DNA of 64,000 nt. Origin: Streptomyces nojiriensis. Its GTDB lineage: Bacteria; Actinomycetota; Actinomycetes; Streptomycetales; Streptomycetaceae. Shown here piece after piece: positions 16,413 through 24,999 of the stretch (position 1 is the first letter of the stretch; every line of letters starts with the position of its first letter). A program made the translations under genes and the position numbers. Under the pieces are notes generated by a model. The model worked only from the letters and a program-made list of their open reading frames with translations. It had not been told where the DNA came from and did no database searches. The stretch lies in the NCBI RefSeq assembly GCF_017639205.1, contig NZ_CP071139.1, positions 8,121,501 to 8,185,500 on the forward strand. Reading direction: 5' to 3'.

Positions 16413-17528
16413 ATGCTCAGATCGGAAAGGGTCGTCAAGGCCCTGGGGACCAGCGCATGCCTGGTCTCCGTCCTGGCGCTCTCCGCACCGACCGCCTCGG
16501 CGACGACGACCGCCATCTCGTGCGGCGAGATCCAGACCGGCGTGGTGTCCTGCCAACTGCCGGACGGCCTCTCCTCGTACGACACCACCGCCCTGCTGGC
16601 GGCGGCGCAGACCGCGACGCAGACCTCGCTGACCACGACCACGCCCATGGTCGTGACGGCGTTCGGCGGTGCCGGACGGTACGGCAGCAACGGCGGCGGC
16701 CTCTACCGTGGCGGTAACGGCGGCTACGGTGGCAAGGCGCAGACCGTGACGTCGATCGCAAGCTTCCAGACCGGGTTCGGACAGACCCTGTACTACTACA
16801 TCGGCCAGCTCGGCGCGACGTCCGCCGGCGGTCGCGGCGGCGCCTCCACCCTGGTCTCCGGCGTGGACCTGACCACGCAGGACCCGTGCATCGAGGGCTA
16901 CGGCTCGTGCACCACGACCACGCTGCTCGCCGATGCGGGTGGCGGCGGCGGTGGTGGCCAGGGCAATGCCAATGGCGACGGCGGCGCCGGCGGCGACGGC
17001 GGCACAGCGGTCTCGGGTCAGATCATCTCGGCCGGAGTCGCGGGCAGTGACGGAAAGGCGACCACCGGCACCCTGACGCGTACCGGTGCGGGCGGCAGCG
17101 GCGGCAGCAACGGTGACGGCGGTTCAGGCGGCCGCGGCGGCTCCGGGGTGGACCACAAGGCCGGGACCAGTGGCATCGACGGCATCGGCGGTCTGGGCGG
17201 CCCGGTCCACACCGGCAACGGTCCCAACGCCGGTGCGACGTGGACGAACAACTCCTCCCTCTTCTTCGGCAATGCCGGGCAGGGCGGCGAGGGGGAGTGG
17301 CGGACCAACAGCACGAACTACGGCAGCGGTGGCGGTGGCGGTGGCGGCTGGGGTGGCGGCGGTGGTGGTGGCGGCGGCGGTGAAGCCATCACCGGTGGTG
17401 GCGGCGGCGGTGGCGGCAGCTGGGCGGTGGCGAACACCGACACGGCCGCGAGCGTCCCGGTGATCTCCAACGGCAACAGCGGTGCGAACGGCTCCGTCTA
17501 CGTGACGTTCGTCGGTTCGGGCAGCTGA
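16413..17528 (+). CDS. secreted glycine-rich protein
   Basis: The product is 371 residues; GAAGGGAA precedes ATG 16413. The signal peptide ends near SAPTASA (about 30-33). A segment TTPMVVTAFGGAGRYGSNGGG and several runs of Gly with Asn, Ser and Asp (up to ten consecutive Gly near residues 320-335) resemble glycine-rich secreted proteins that form beta-sandwich or filamentous surface structures. Four Cys are present (two before residue 50 and two in the CIEGYGSC segment). The gene follows the collagen-like one by 41 bases with no terminator, so the two are probably co-transcribed. A structural surface role is inferred from composition only. Confidence 0.85.
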   Translation: MLRSERVVKALGTSACLVSVLALSAPTASATTTAISCGEIQTGVVSCQLPDGLSSYDTTALLAAAQTATQTSLTTTTPMVVTAFGGAGRYGSNGGGLYRGGNGGYGGKAQTVTSIASFQTGFGQTLYYYIGQLGATSAGGRGGASTLVSGVDLTTQDPCIEGYGSCTTTTLLADAGGGGGGGQGNANGDGGAGGDGGTAVSGQIISAGVAGSDGKATTGTLTRTGAGGSGGSNGDGGSGGRGGSGVDHKAGTSGIDGIGGLGGPVHTGNGPNAGATWTNNSSLFFGNAGQGGEGEWRTNSTNYGSGGGGGGGWGGGGGGGGGGEAITGGGGGGGGSWAVANTDTAASVPVISNGNSGANGSVYVTFVGSGS

Positions 17529-17538
17529 CAGCCGGCAC

Positions 17539-17584
17539 GGCCGGCGAAGGCGCTCCCCGTGGTCCGGGGCTCCCTTCGCCGGCC
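17539..17584. terminator. terminator hairpin after glycine-rich gene
   Basis: GGCCGGCGAAGG (17539-17550) pairs perfectly with CCTTCGCCGGCC (17573-17584). The loop contains a second small stem (CCCCG/CGGGG). It starts 11 bases after the stop at 17528. Confidence 0.85.
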
Positions 17585-17646
17585 TTGCCCTGCCGTCGGT
17601 GCGATCCCCGTTCGCGCGACGCGACGATGGACGTACGAAGCGCCCT

Positions 17647-17677
17647 GCGGCCCCGCCCCCTCTCGGGGCGGGGCCGC
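17647..17677. terminator. second terminator hairpin, serving the minus-strand gene
   Basis: A perfect 13-bp stem (17647-17659 with 17665-17677) around a five-base loop, 22 bases beyond the stop of the minus-strand beta-helix gene at 17699. Together with 17539-17584 it isolates two convergent transcripts. Confidence 0.85.
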
Positions 17678-17698
17678 AGGGGCGTCGACGGGGCGGGG

Positions 17699-19099
17699 TC
17701 AGCCGACGCAGGACGTTACGGCTGCCGGGCTGTAGAGGCAGTTCGTCGGGGTGTTGTTGGCGATCGTGGTGGTCGTGACCGAGGTGATCGCGGTGTTCGT
17801 CCAGATACCGCCGGGCGCGGGGGCGTCCGGTGCGACGTTGAACTGAACCGAGGCGTCGGTCAGGTTGTAGGTGCCGGACGCGTTGTAGATGCCGCCGGCC
17901 CGTGAACCGGTGCCGGAGACCTTGTTGCGGTCGATGGCGGAGCCGTTCACGTTCACCGACGGGGTGGTGGCGAGGGTGGCCGTGTAGATCCCGCCGCCCA
18001 GCGAGTAGCGGCCGGCGGCCAGGTTCTCCGTCACGTCCGAGGCGTTCAAGAGGTTCAAGGTGCCTCCCAGCGCGTTGATTCCAGCCCCGTGACCGGCCTC
18101 TCCGATGAGCTTGTTCCCCTTCACCTGGGTGTTGTCCAGCGTGAGCGTTCCGCCGTGCATGGTGATGCCGCCTCCGCCGTCGTCCGCGGATTGGACGGTC
18201 ACCGTGTTCCCCTCGATGACGGAGTCGGTGAAGGTCCGGTTGCCGCCGAACCCGATGTACACCCCGCCGCCGGAGCCCGACCCGAGACCGCCGGTGGTGA
18301 GGCGGTTGTCGGTGACGGTGGTCCCTGTCATGTTCAGGGTGCCGTTTCCGTCGGAGGAGATGCCGCCGCCGAGGTCGAAGGCGGTGTTGTGCTTGATGCT
18401 GCCGCCGTTGATGGTGAGCGTGCCGACGGTGTGGCCGATACCGCCGCCGATACGCGCACGGTTGCTCGTGATGTGGGTGTTCGTGAGGGTGAGCTGCCCG
18501 TCGGACTGCAGCCCGCCTCCGGCGCTCGCCCCGCCGGTGGTCTGGTTGTCCGAGATGCGGCTGTTGGTCAGGGATCCCGTGGTGCTGGGCCGGAACCTGA
18601 TGCCGGCGCCGAGGTTCGCCGTCGCTCCCTGGAAGGAGACGTTGGTTCCCGTGAACGTGCTGTTCTCCCGGACCAGCACGTTGCCGCCGCCGATGGAGTT
18701 GGAGGGCTGCCCATTCATGACGGTCAGGTCGTTGAGTGTCAGCTTGCCCGGGACGGCCGAGGAGGTGCCGACCTCGAACAGGCGGAAGGACGCGGTGCCG
18801 ACACGCTTGATGGTCGCGTTGCGACCGTTGATGGTCACGCCGGCGGTGTTGTTGGTGATGGGCGGAAGCCCGGTGTCGGTCACGTTGGCAACCGAGACCT
18901 CGTAGAGGCAGTACGGCTCCAGGTCGAGGACCGTATCGATGTTCGCGTTGGCGTCGTTGATCGCGGTGATCAAGGCCGCGGTGTCGCACGGCACTGTGAC
19001 CGCGTGGGCGGGGACCACGGCGGTTGCCGTCGCCGCGCCGGTCAGGGCAAGGGTGACAAGGGAACTCAATCCCCGGTGACGCGTGCTGCGCCGTCTCAT
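17699..19099 (-). CDS. secreted right-handed beta-helix protein
   Basis: The product is 466 residues. The signal peptide is clear: MRRRSTRHRG, a hydrophobic core, and VPAHAVT with cleavage near 33. Residues 60-450 consist of short repeats of about 20-30 residues with alternating Asn/Gly/Thr and patterns such as LTLNDLTVMNG, GGGIxxxxGTLTLxNTxVxxN, typical of parallel beta-helix proteins (pectate-lyase-like or chlamydial polymorphic protein type). Two early Cys and two late Cys flank the helix and could cap it. No polysaccharide-lyase catalytic residues were recognised, so a structural or adhesive role at the surface is as likely as an enzymatic one. Confidence 0.88.
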   Translation of the reverse strand: MRRRSTRHRGLSSLVTLALTGAATATAVVPAHAVTVPCDTAALITAINDANANIDTVLDLEPYCLYEVSVANVTDTGLPPITNNTAGVTINGRNATIKRVGTASFRLFEVGTSSAVPGKLTLNDLTVMNGQPSNSIGGGNVLVRENSTFTGTNVSFQGATANLGAGIRFRPSTTGSLTNSRISDNQTTGGASAGGGLQSDGQLTLTNTHITSNRARIGGGIGHTVGTLTINGGSIKHNTAFDLGGGISSDGNGTLNMTGTTVTDNRLTTGGLGSGSGGGVYIGFGGNRTFTDSVIEGNTVTVQSADDGGGGITMHGGTLTLDNTQVKGNKLIGEAGHGAGINALGGTLNLLNASDVTENLAAGRYSLGGGIYTATLATTPSVNVNGSAIDRNKVSGTGSRAGGIYNASGTYNLTDASVQFNVAPDAPAPGGIWTNTAITSVTTTTIANNTPTNCLYSPAAVTSCVG

Positions 19100-19342
19100 C
19101 GTCGTACCTTTCGTGAAGCCGTTCGTGGAGCCGTCCGTGGTGCGGTACGCGGCTTGACGCGATGCCGTCAGACTCTGCTGCGCTCCTACGCCGAGGAGGC
19201 TGGGACCCGGGGAAGGGGTAACCGTCCGGGGCGCGGTTCATGCCCGGTACCGCAGCGTGGCCGTGGTCTGTCACACGTCCGGGCCCAGCCTGAGAGCCGG
19301 ACGGCGGGTCGGGCGCCGGGTCGGGCCGTCCGTCCGCACTGG

Positions 19343-20902
19343 TCAGGAGTCCGTGATCCTGACGAGGCCCCCGACCACGCCGACGTAGGCCGATCCGTCC
19401 CTGCCCAGGGTCACCGGCGCGTAGTGGTCGTTGAACAAGGGGCCGGAGCCGACCAGCCGGCTCCACACCCGCTCGCCGGTCCGTACGTCCAGCGCCGTGA
19501 GGTACCAGGCGTCGGGCATCGCGGCCGTGCCCGTCCGGTGGGCAGACCGCAGTTCGTCGGCGCTCGGGTGCGTGAAGGTGTACAGGAGGCCCGTGGCGAG
19601 GGAGACCTTGCTGACGACGCTGGGAACCCGTTCGACGCTGTCGGACCAGGCCAGGGAGCAGGTGCGGGTCGTGTAGTCGACGTGGACCCGGGCCAGGCCG
19701 GGCTCGGTGTCGACCTGACGCCCGCCGGCCATTCCCTTCAGGAGGGCGTGGTCCTCGACGACGTAGCCGTAGTTGTTCTCCACGACGAGGTCACCGCCCA
19801 CGGCGACGAGGCTGTTCTCGTCGGCACCCCTTCCCGGGGCGAAGACCGGCTGTTCGCAGACCTTCTCGGGCCCGGCCTTCCCGCGCTCCATCACGAGCAC
19901 CTTCATCCGGGGGTCGGCGTTGTCGGTGATGGCGACGTACCCTCCGCCCGGGCCGGATGCCGGGCCGATGAGCGTGGGAGTGGTGCCGCTGCCCTGGCCG
20001 AGCTGGCCGGGCTTGTGCCGCGAACCCCTGTCGTACGCGGCCCGCCAGGTGACGACGGGCCGGCCGCCGGCGGGCGCGTCGAAGTCGAAGCGGTAGAGGG
20101 CGTGGTCGCTGACGACGAAGACGCCGCCGGACTCGTCGACCGCGATGCTGTTGGCGATCGTCTCGCCGTGCAGTACGTGGGTGGAGACCGCGCCGGTGGC
20201 CGGATCGAGGACGCCGACCACACCGCTGCCGGTCACGAACCACATCCTCCCCGACCAGTCGGGGAGGACGGACACGATGCCGCTGCTGCCGATCACCGGC
20301 CTGAGGTCGTAGCGCGCCTGCGGCACGAGCGCGTCGCGCCGGACGGCCACCACCTGAAGGGTGCCGTCCTTCGTGGGGACGACGGCCCGGTCGAGCTGAT
20401 CGAGGTAGAAGTAGCCGCCTCCGGAGACTTCCGTGAGGCTGCTGCCCGCCTTCCCGGGCAGGGTGAGGGAGGAAACGGCCGCGAGGTCGTTCGGGTCGAG
20501 CAGCATCAGCCGGGGAGAGTGCCCCGGGGTCATGCAGACGGTGACGATCCGGCCCCTGGAGTCGAAGGTGACCGAACCGCAGAGCCCGCCCTGCAGCCTG
20601 CTGCGTACGGCGAGTTCGCGGCCGGTGGGGCCGGGGCCTTCGTACGTGTCGCTCTGATAGGCGTCGCCGTGCACGTTGCTGGAGCCGTTGGCGGCCATGA
20701 ACGGGTGCTGCGGGACCGGGGGGACGGCGACCGGTCGCGGTGCGACGGCCTGACCGGTGAACCGGGTCAGGCCGGCTCCGCGCGGATCCCCGGGTATGGA
20801 CAGGGCGGGCAGGGTCACCGCTGCGGCCGGGGCGGCGGCGGTGAGGGGCGGTAATACGGCGGCCGCCACCAGGACGGCCAGGACACGGAGGAACGTGCGC
20901 AT
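19343..20902 (-). CDS. secreted beta-propeller protein (PQQ-like repeats)
   Basis: The product is 519 residues. ATG 20900-20902 begins a clear Sec signal peptide (MRTFLRVLAVLV through TAAAPAAAV, about 1-29); GAAAGG lies upstream. The mature part has repeated beta-strand motifs such as GRIVTVCMTPG, GTLQVVAVRRD, GVVGVLDPATGAVSTHVLHG and YLTALDVRTGERVWSRLVG, typical of an eight-bladed PQQ/quinoprotein-like propeller. No PQQ-binding ring or metal ligand was identified, so it may be a non-enzymatic scaffold. Leu17 is encoded by TTA (20852-20854), inside the signal peptide, a bldA-type codon. An operator identical in pattern to that of the lanthipeptide genes lies 63 bases upstream. Confidence 0.85.
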   Translation of the reverse strand: MRTFLRVLAVLVAAAVLPPLTAAAPAAAVTLPALSIPGDPRGAGLTRFTGQAVAPRPVAVPPVPQHPFMAANGSSNVHGDAYQSDTYEGPGPTGRELAVRSRLQGGLCGSVTFDSRGRIVTVCMTPGHSPRLMLLDPNDLAAVSSLTLPGKAGSSLTEVSGGGYFYLDQLDRAVVPTKDGTLQVVAVRRDALVPQARYDLRPVIGSSGIVSVLPDWSGRMWFVTGSGVVGVLDPATGAVSTHVLHGETIANSIAVDESGGVFVVSDHALYRFDFDAPAGGRPVVTWRAAYDRGSRHKPGQLGQGSGTTPTLIGPASGPGGGYVAITDNADPRMKVLVMERGKAGPEKVCEQPVFAPGRGADENSLVAVGGDLVVENNYGYVVEDHALLKGMAGGRQVDTEPGLARVHVDYTTRTCSLAWSDSVERVPSVVSKVSLATGLLYTFTHPSADELRSAHRTGTAAMPDAWYLTALDVRTGERVWSRLVGSGPLFNDHYAPVTLGRDGSAYVGVVGGLVRITDS

Positions 20903-21236
20903 ACGGAGGCCTTTCGTTCGCTGACCTGTGAGGGCGCGGCGGGAGCGGAGCCCTCCGAAAATACTTGCACTGTCAGTGCAATAACGATGATGCGGCAGCG
21001 GCCGACAGGCTGTCGAGGGCCGGGCGGACCCGGTGCCGCGCCCCCGAACGTCGACGTGCGGCCGACGGCCCGTGCGCCGGGGCTGTGACCTGTGGTTTCG
21101 CCGCCCGGCAGGCGGTCCCCAGGGCCTCCGTGCATGCTGGGAAAGCCGGGGAACCGGAGTCGGCCGGAGACCGGTGTCGGAACGACGACGGAGGGGCCCC
21201 GATCCGCCGGTCCCGCGAGCCGCACAAGGACGCACC
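20903..21236. other. divergent promoter region between beta-propeller and P450 genes
   Basis: About 330 bases without a gene. The AT-richest part (20958-20990) coincides with the palindrome and is close to the beta-propeller. No second operator was seen near the P450 start, so control of the P450 by this site is possible but less certain. Confidence 0.6.
20965..20981. promoter_or_regulatory. palindromic operator copy 4
   Basis: TTGCACTGTCAGTGCAA is a perfect inverted repeat of seven bases around GTC, 63 bases before the beta-propeller start and 256 bases before the divergent P450. The centre differs from the other copies (CGA, TGA) while both arms are conserved, which is expected of a protein-binding site. 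Confidence 0.8.
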
Positions 21237-22484
21237 ATGAGCCGAGCCATGCTCCGGCAGATCCTCGACTACTCCCACCGCGCCGACCCGTACCCGCTGT
21301 ACGAGGAGCTGCGCAGGACGCCGGTGTTCCACGACGAGGACGGCCCGTACGTCGTCAGCACCTACTACGAGATCCGGAGCCTGCTGCACGATCCGCGCAT
21401 CAGCTCCGACCCCCGCAACCTGACGCAGCCGTCGAGCGATCCGCTGGCGCAGGAGGACGGCGGCGACTCGGCGCTGCCCCCGGTGTTCCTCAAGCTCGAC
21501 CCGCCGGACCACGACCGTCTGCGCGCCATCACGAACCGGCCGTTCGGGCCGCCGCACTCGCCGCGCAAGGTCCACGACATGCGCGGCGAGCTCGGCGGCA
21601 TCGTCTCCGGTCTCATCGAAGGCATCGTCGACGCGGGTTCCCCGGAACGCATCGACCTGGTCGACCAGTTCTCCTACCCCTTCCCGGTGACCGTGATCTG
21701 CCGGCTGCTGGGCGTGCCCCCGGAGGACGAGCTCCGTTTCCACGGCTGGGCCGACACCATCGCCGCCGGCCTGGACCCCGATCCGGACGCCGACCCGACC
21801 GAGAGGCCGAAGGCCGCCGCCGACGCGCAGATGGAGCTCGGCATGTACCTGGCCGGGCTGATCGGGGAGCGCCGCAAGGAGCCGGGCGAGGACATGCTGT
21901 CCCAGCTGGCGGCAGCCACCGACGATCCGGACGGGTCCATGAGCGCGCTGGAGGCGATCAGCACCGCGGCGCTGCTGCTGATCGCGGGCCACGAGACCAC
22001 GGTCAACCTGATCACGAACGGCATGCTGACGCTCCTGCGCCACCCGGAGGTCCTCCGGCGGCTGCGCGAGGACCCACAGCTGTCCGTACCGATCGTCGAG
22101 GAACTGCTGCGCTACGAACCCCCCGTGCAGCTCCTGCCGCGGCGCAGCACGATCGACGACATCGAGGTGGCCGGGGTGAACATTCCCAAGGGGGCCACGG
22201 TTTCGCTGATCCTGGCCTCCGGCAACCGCGACCCGAAGCGGTTCGAGAACCCGGACCGCTTCGACCCCGACCGCGGGGACATCCAGCACCTCGGGCTCGG
22301 CAGTGGCATCCACAGCTGCTTCGGCGCCCCGCTGGCACGCCTGGAGGCCCAGTTGGCCCTCGGTGAACTGGCCCGCAGGCTGGAGAACCCGCGGCTGCTG
22401 GAGGATCCGCCCCCCTACCGCCGGAACGCGGTGCTCCGCGGCCCCCGTCACCTGCCGATCGCCTGCGACGGCATCCGTCCCTGA
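21237..22484 (+). CDS. cytochrome P450
   Basis: The product is 415 residues, a normal size for a soluble bacterial P450. AAGGAC precedes ATG 21237. Signatures: I-helix oxygen-activation motif AGHETT (about 250-255), ExxR in EELLR (about 288), and the haem loop LGLGSGIHSCFGAPLAR with Cys361 as axial thiolate. It would use a ferredoxin and reductase encoded elsewhere, since none is adjacent. Many actinomycete P450s of this type hydroxylate secondary metabolites. It starts 256 bases from the palindrome shared by the lanthipeptide-region genes, so peptide tailoring is possible, though no direct evidence links it to that product. Confidence 0.95.
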   Translation: MSRAMLRQILDYSHRADPYPLYEELRRTPVFHDEDGPYVVSTYYEIRSLLHDPRISSDPRNLTQPSSDPLAQEDGGDSALPPVFLKLDPPDHDRLRAITNRPFGPPHSPRKVHDMRGELGGIVSGLIEGIVDAGSPERIDLVDQFSYPFPVTVICRLLGVPPEDELRFHGWADTIAAGLDPDPDADPTERPKAAADAQMELGMYLAGLIGERRKEPGEDMLSQLAAATDDPDGSMSALEAISTAALLLIAGHETTVNLITNGMLTLLRHPEVLRRLREDPQLSVPIVEELLRYEPPVQLLPRRSTIDDIEVAGVNIPKGATVSLILASGNRDPKRFENPDRFDPDRGDIQHLGLGSGIHSCFGAPLARLEAQLALGELARRLENPRLLEDPPPYRRNAVLRGPRHLPIACDGIRP

Positions 22485-22863
22485 CTCCGGGCTCGTACCC
22501 GGCCGAGGGGCCGCATGGGGTCGTGGCGATGGGAGCAGCATGCGGGAAGCGCACAGCATCTCCACAGGATTTATCTAAAGGTGATAACTTCCCGCAACAC
22601 GTCTCGGCACATCCAACAATCCGGAAGATCTCCTTCCGACGGGTTCATGACAGGTCGTCGTCGCCCTGCCTGCCAACCCCCGGGTCCCCACGACAGCAAC
22701 GAGGCACCGCTGAGGCGAGACAGCAGCGACCGGATGCCTCACGAGGCGACGCCCAGGCACCAACCCGTGTATGCGGCAAGGAGATTGACGATAGAGATGC
22801 TCCGCGGGCGGCTCCCCGCCTTCCTGCGGGGCAGGCTTCACCCCGGCATGAACGAGGAAAACG
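22485..22863. other. intergenic stretch with AT-rich island and small hairpin
   Basis: About 380 bases without a supported gene. An AT-rich island contains the inverted repeat TTATC (22571-22575) and GATAA (22582-22586), which could be a promoter or operator of the PucR gene. Closer to that gene a six-base hairpin, CCCCGC (22814-22819) with GCGGGG (22826-22831), would lie in its 5' leader. A short frame starting at 22849 overlaps the PucR start and looks accidental. Confidence 0.5.
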
Positions 22864-24114
22864 ATGTGCGAACTCCTGAACCGCATCTGGTCCCGCCCCC
22901 GAGGCGAGTGGGTCCGCGTCCTGCGCAGGGAGCTGCCCGTGCTGGCCGACGAGATAGCCAAGGAGCTCCTGCGTGGGACTCCGGCCTTCACCGCCCTCGT
23001 CGAAGACCACGAGACGATCGATGACGAATGGCTCAGGGACTCGGTGGAAAACGCGCTGTGCAGCGTTCTCGGCTACCGGCAGCCCGATGACCGGAACCCG
23101 AGCGGCGACCGCCCCCGCCCCGACCGGGCGAGCGATGACAGACACGACGGCAGACAGGAGGCAAGCCCCCGGTTCGCCGGGGAAGTGATACGCAGGGCCG
23201 GCCTCGTGCCCGGGCAGCGCGACCGCCGCAGCGCCACCGTCGCTGCCGCGGCCACCACCACAGGCCCTGCCGCGGACACCGCCGTGGACCGGGACCGGTG
23301 CGCGTCCGCCGCACCGCCCGACCGGGCCCGCGAGGAGCTGTTCAAGGCGCTCACCGACGACAGGGCCGCCTCGAAGCAGTCCCTCACCGAGCTGGCCGAG
23401 GCGACCGGGTGGCCGCTGCCACCGGCCGTGCGAGGCGTCGTACTGGCCACCCCCGGCGAGACGCAGCAGCTGGCGACCGTACTGGAGAACTCCCTCGCCG
23501 GCGTATTCGCGGGCCAGCCCTGCCTCCTGGTCCCGAGTCCGGAACCGGACACCCGTGCCGCGCTGGAACTCCCGCTGCGCGGCCGCTTCGCGGCCGTGGG
23601 CCACGCGGTCCCCCTGACGGAGACCGCGTCCTCCCTGCGCTGGGCGCTGCGCCTGCTCGCCCTCACCCCGGCCCGCCCGAGCGCCGAGACCCGGCCGGTC
23701 TTCGTCGACGACCACCTCTCCGACCTGCTCCTCCTCCAGGACCAGCCGCTGGCCCATGCGTTGGCCGCCCATTGGCTGAGGCCCTTGGCCGGCCTGACCC
23801 CACGCCAGAGCGAGCGGCTGGAGGTGACCCTCCTCGCCTGGTTCGAAGGCGGGGGAGCCCCCGAGGCCGCGAAGGCCCTGAGCGTCCATCCCCAGACCGT
23901 GCGGTACCGCATGCGCCAGCTGGAGAAGCTCTTCGGGCCGGGACTGCGTGACCCCCGTACCCGGTTCGAGCTGGAGATGGCTCTGCGCACCCGCCGGCTG
24001 ATGGCGCAGGTACGGCTCCAGCACTCCCGGGTGGGCCGCAGGACGGGCCGGGCCATCACGACGAACTTCCCGCCGCTGGTCGCGGAGAGGATGGCCCGGG
24101 TCAACGGCCTGTGA
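22864..24114 (+). CDS. PucR-family transcriptional regulator
   Basis: The product is 416 residues; GAGGAAAACG precedes ATG 22864. The C-terminal domain (about 310-385) is the PucR-type helix-turn-helix, with LLAWFEGGGAPEAAKALSVHPQTVRYRMRQLEKLFG and RFELEMALRTRRL. The middle part (about 150-290) is a GGDEF-like or CdaR-type sensory region in such regulators, here with no recognisable catalytic motif. Residues 75-150 are a low-complexity Arg/Asp/Ala linker. PucR proteins usually activate a nearby metabolic operon in response to a small ligand. No obvious target is adjacent, since the P450 lies upstream and a terminator at 24131-24175 closes the gene. Confidence 0.88.
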   Translation: MCELLNRIWSRPRGEWVRVLRRELPVLADEIAKELLRGTPAFTALVEDHETIDDEWLRDSVENALCSVLGYRQPDDRNPSGDRPRPDRASDDRHDGRQEASPRFAGEVIRRAGLVPGQRDRRSATVAAAATTTGPAADTAVDRDRCASAAPPDRAREELFKALTDDRAASKQSLTELAEATGWPLPPAVRGVVLATPGETQQLATVLENSLAGVFAGQPCLLVPSPEPDTRAALELPLRGRFAAVGHAVPLTETASSLRWALRLLALTPARPSAETRPVFVDDHLSDLLLLQDQPLAHALAAHWLRPLAGLTPRQSERLEVTLLAWFEGGGAPEAAKALSVHPQTVRYRMRQLEKLFGPGLRDPRTRFELEMALRTRRLMAQVRLQHSRVGRRTGRAITTNFPPLVAERMARVNGL

Positions 24115-24130
24115 CCCGAGGCGCCCGGAC

Positions 24131-24175
24131 CGGCCCGGCCGCCCCACCCCTTCGCGGGGCGGGGCGGCCGGGCCG
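24131..24175. terminator. terminator hairpin after the PucR gene
   Basis: A perfect 15-bp outer stem (24131-24145 with 24161-24175) with an inner CCCC/GGGG stem around TTCGC, 16 bases after the stop at 24114. Confidence 0.88.
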
Positions 24176-24395
24176 TTCCACGGTCGCGCCCCCGGAGTAC
24201 TGGTCTGCTCCTGGTGTCCCGCGCGCCCGTTAGAGCCGTGTTGGCGGCCCGTTACGACCGTCGGACACGATGCGCGGCGAGCAGCGAATCGACGTGCCGC
24301 GGCGGGGGCGCGCAACGGCTACCGCTGCCCGTACATCCCCGCGCCCGCCGGCCGCCGGCGGGTCCTCGTCCCGCCCCCTGCCTCAGGAGACGCCC

Positions 24396-24803
24396 ATGTC
24401 CAAGAAGTCCACTTCCCGGATCGCCGTCGTCACGGCGGCCGCCGCCCTGCTCACCGGCGTGATGACCGGCGGCAGCGCGAGCGCTTCCACCACGGCCCCG
24501 TACATCGGGAACGGCTACACGAACAACACGCACGCGGTGTGGTGCGTGCAGCGAATGATCAACTACGCGATCGACCGAGGCCGTTACTGGGGCGTCGACA
24601 AGGTCGCCGAGGACGGCGCCTGGGGCCCGAAGACCCGTCAGGCCGTCGTCGACGTCCAGAAGGGCACGGGCGGCAGCCTGCAGGCCGACGGCATCGTGGG
24701 CCCGATGACCGGCGACATGCTGATGTTCGAGGGCGACCCGTACTACAGCGGCGGCGGCGCGGGCAACGGCTACTGCCACACCTACCTGCCGACCACGTAC
24801 TAG
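24396..24803 (+). CDS. secreted peptidoglycan-binding domain protein
   Basis: The product is 135 residues. CAGGAGA precedes ATG 24396, and a Sec signal peptide follows (MSKKSTSRIAVV, Ala-rich core, GGSASAST with cleavage near 30). The mature part is a single PG_binding_1-type domain: AVWCVQRMINYA, VDKVAEDGAWGPKTRQAVVDVQKG, ADGIVGPMTGDML. This three-helix fold binds peptidoglycan and normally accompanies a hydrolase domain, but here it is alone, so the protein is more likely a wall-associated factor than an enzyme. Two Cys (in WCVQR and GYCHTY) may form a disulfide. Confidence 0.88.
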   Translation: MSKKSTSRIAVVTAAAALLTGVMTGGSASASTTAPYIGNGYTNNTHAVWCVQRMINYAIDRGRYWGVDKVAEDGAWGPKTRQAVVDVQKGTGGSLQADGIVGPMTGDMLMFEGDPYYSGGGAGNGYCHTYLPTTY

Positions 24804-24865
24804 ACCGGCGTTCCGTCCTGGCAGGGAGCTGCGGGGACGGACCGTGGCCGCCGTGCCGGCGGTAC

Positions 24866-24898
24866 GGGTGCGGGCGGGGCGGGAGACCGCCCGCACCC
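24866..24898. terminator. terminator hairpin
   Basis: A perfect 12-bp stem, GGGTGCGGGCGG (24866-24877) with CCGCCCGCACCC (24887-24898), after the peptidoglycan-binding gene and before the AfsR-type regulator. Confidence 0.82.
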
Positions 24899-24999
24899 AC
24901 CGAAATCCATGGATCTCGCGCACCCCGAGCGGCTTACGATCTGCCCTGGCCGGTCCCGCCGACACGGCGGATGCCGACCGTTGACGCTCGGGGGGCGCG

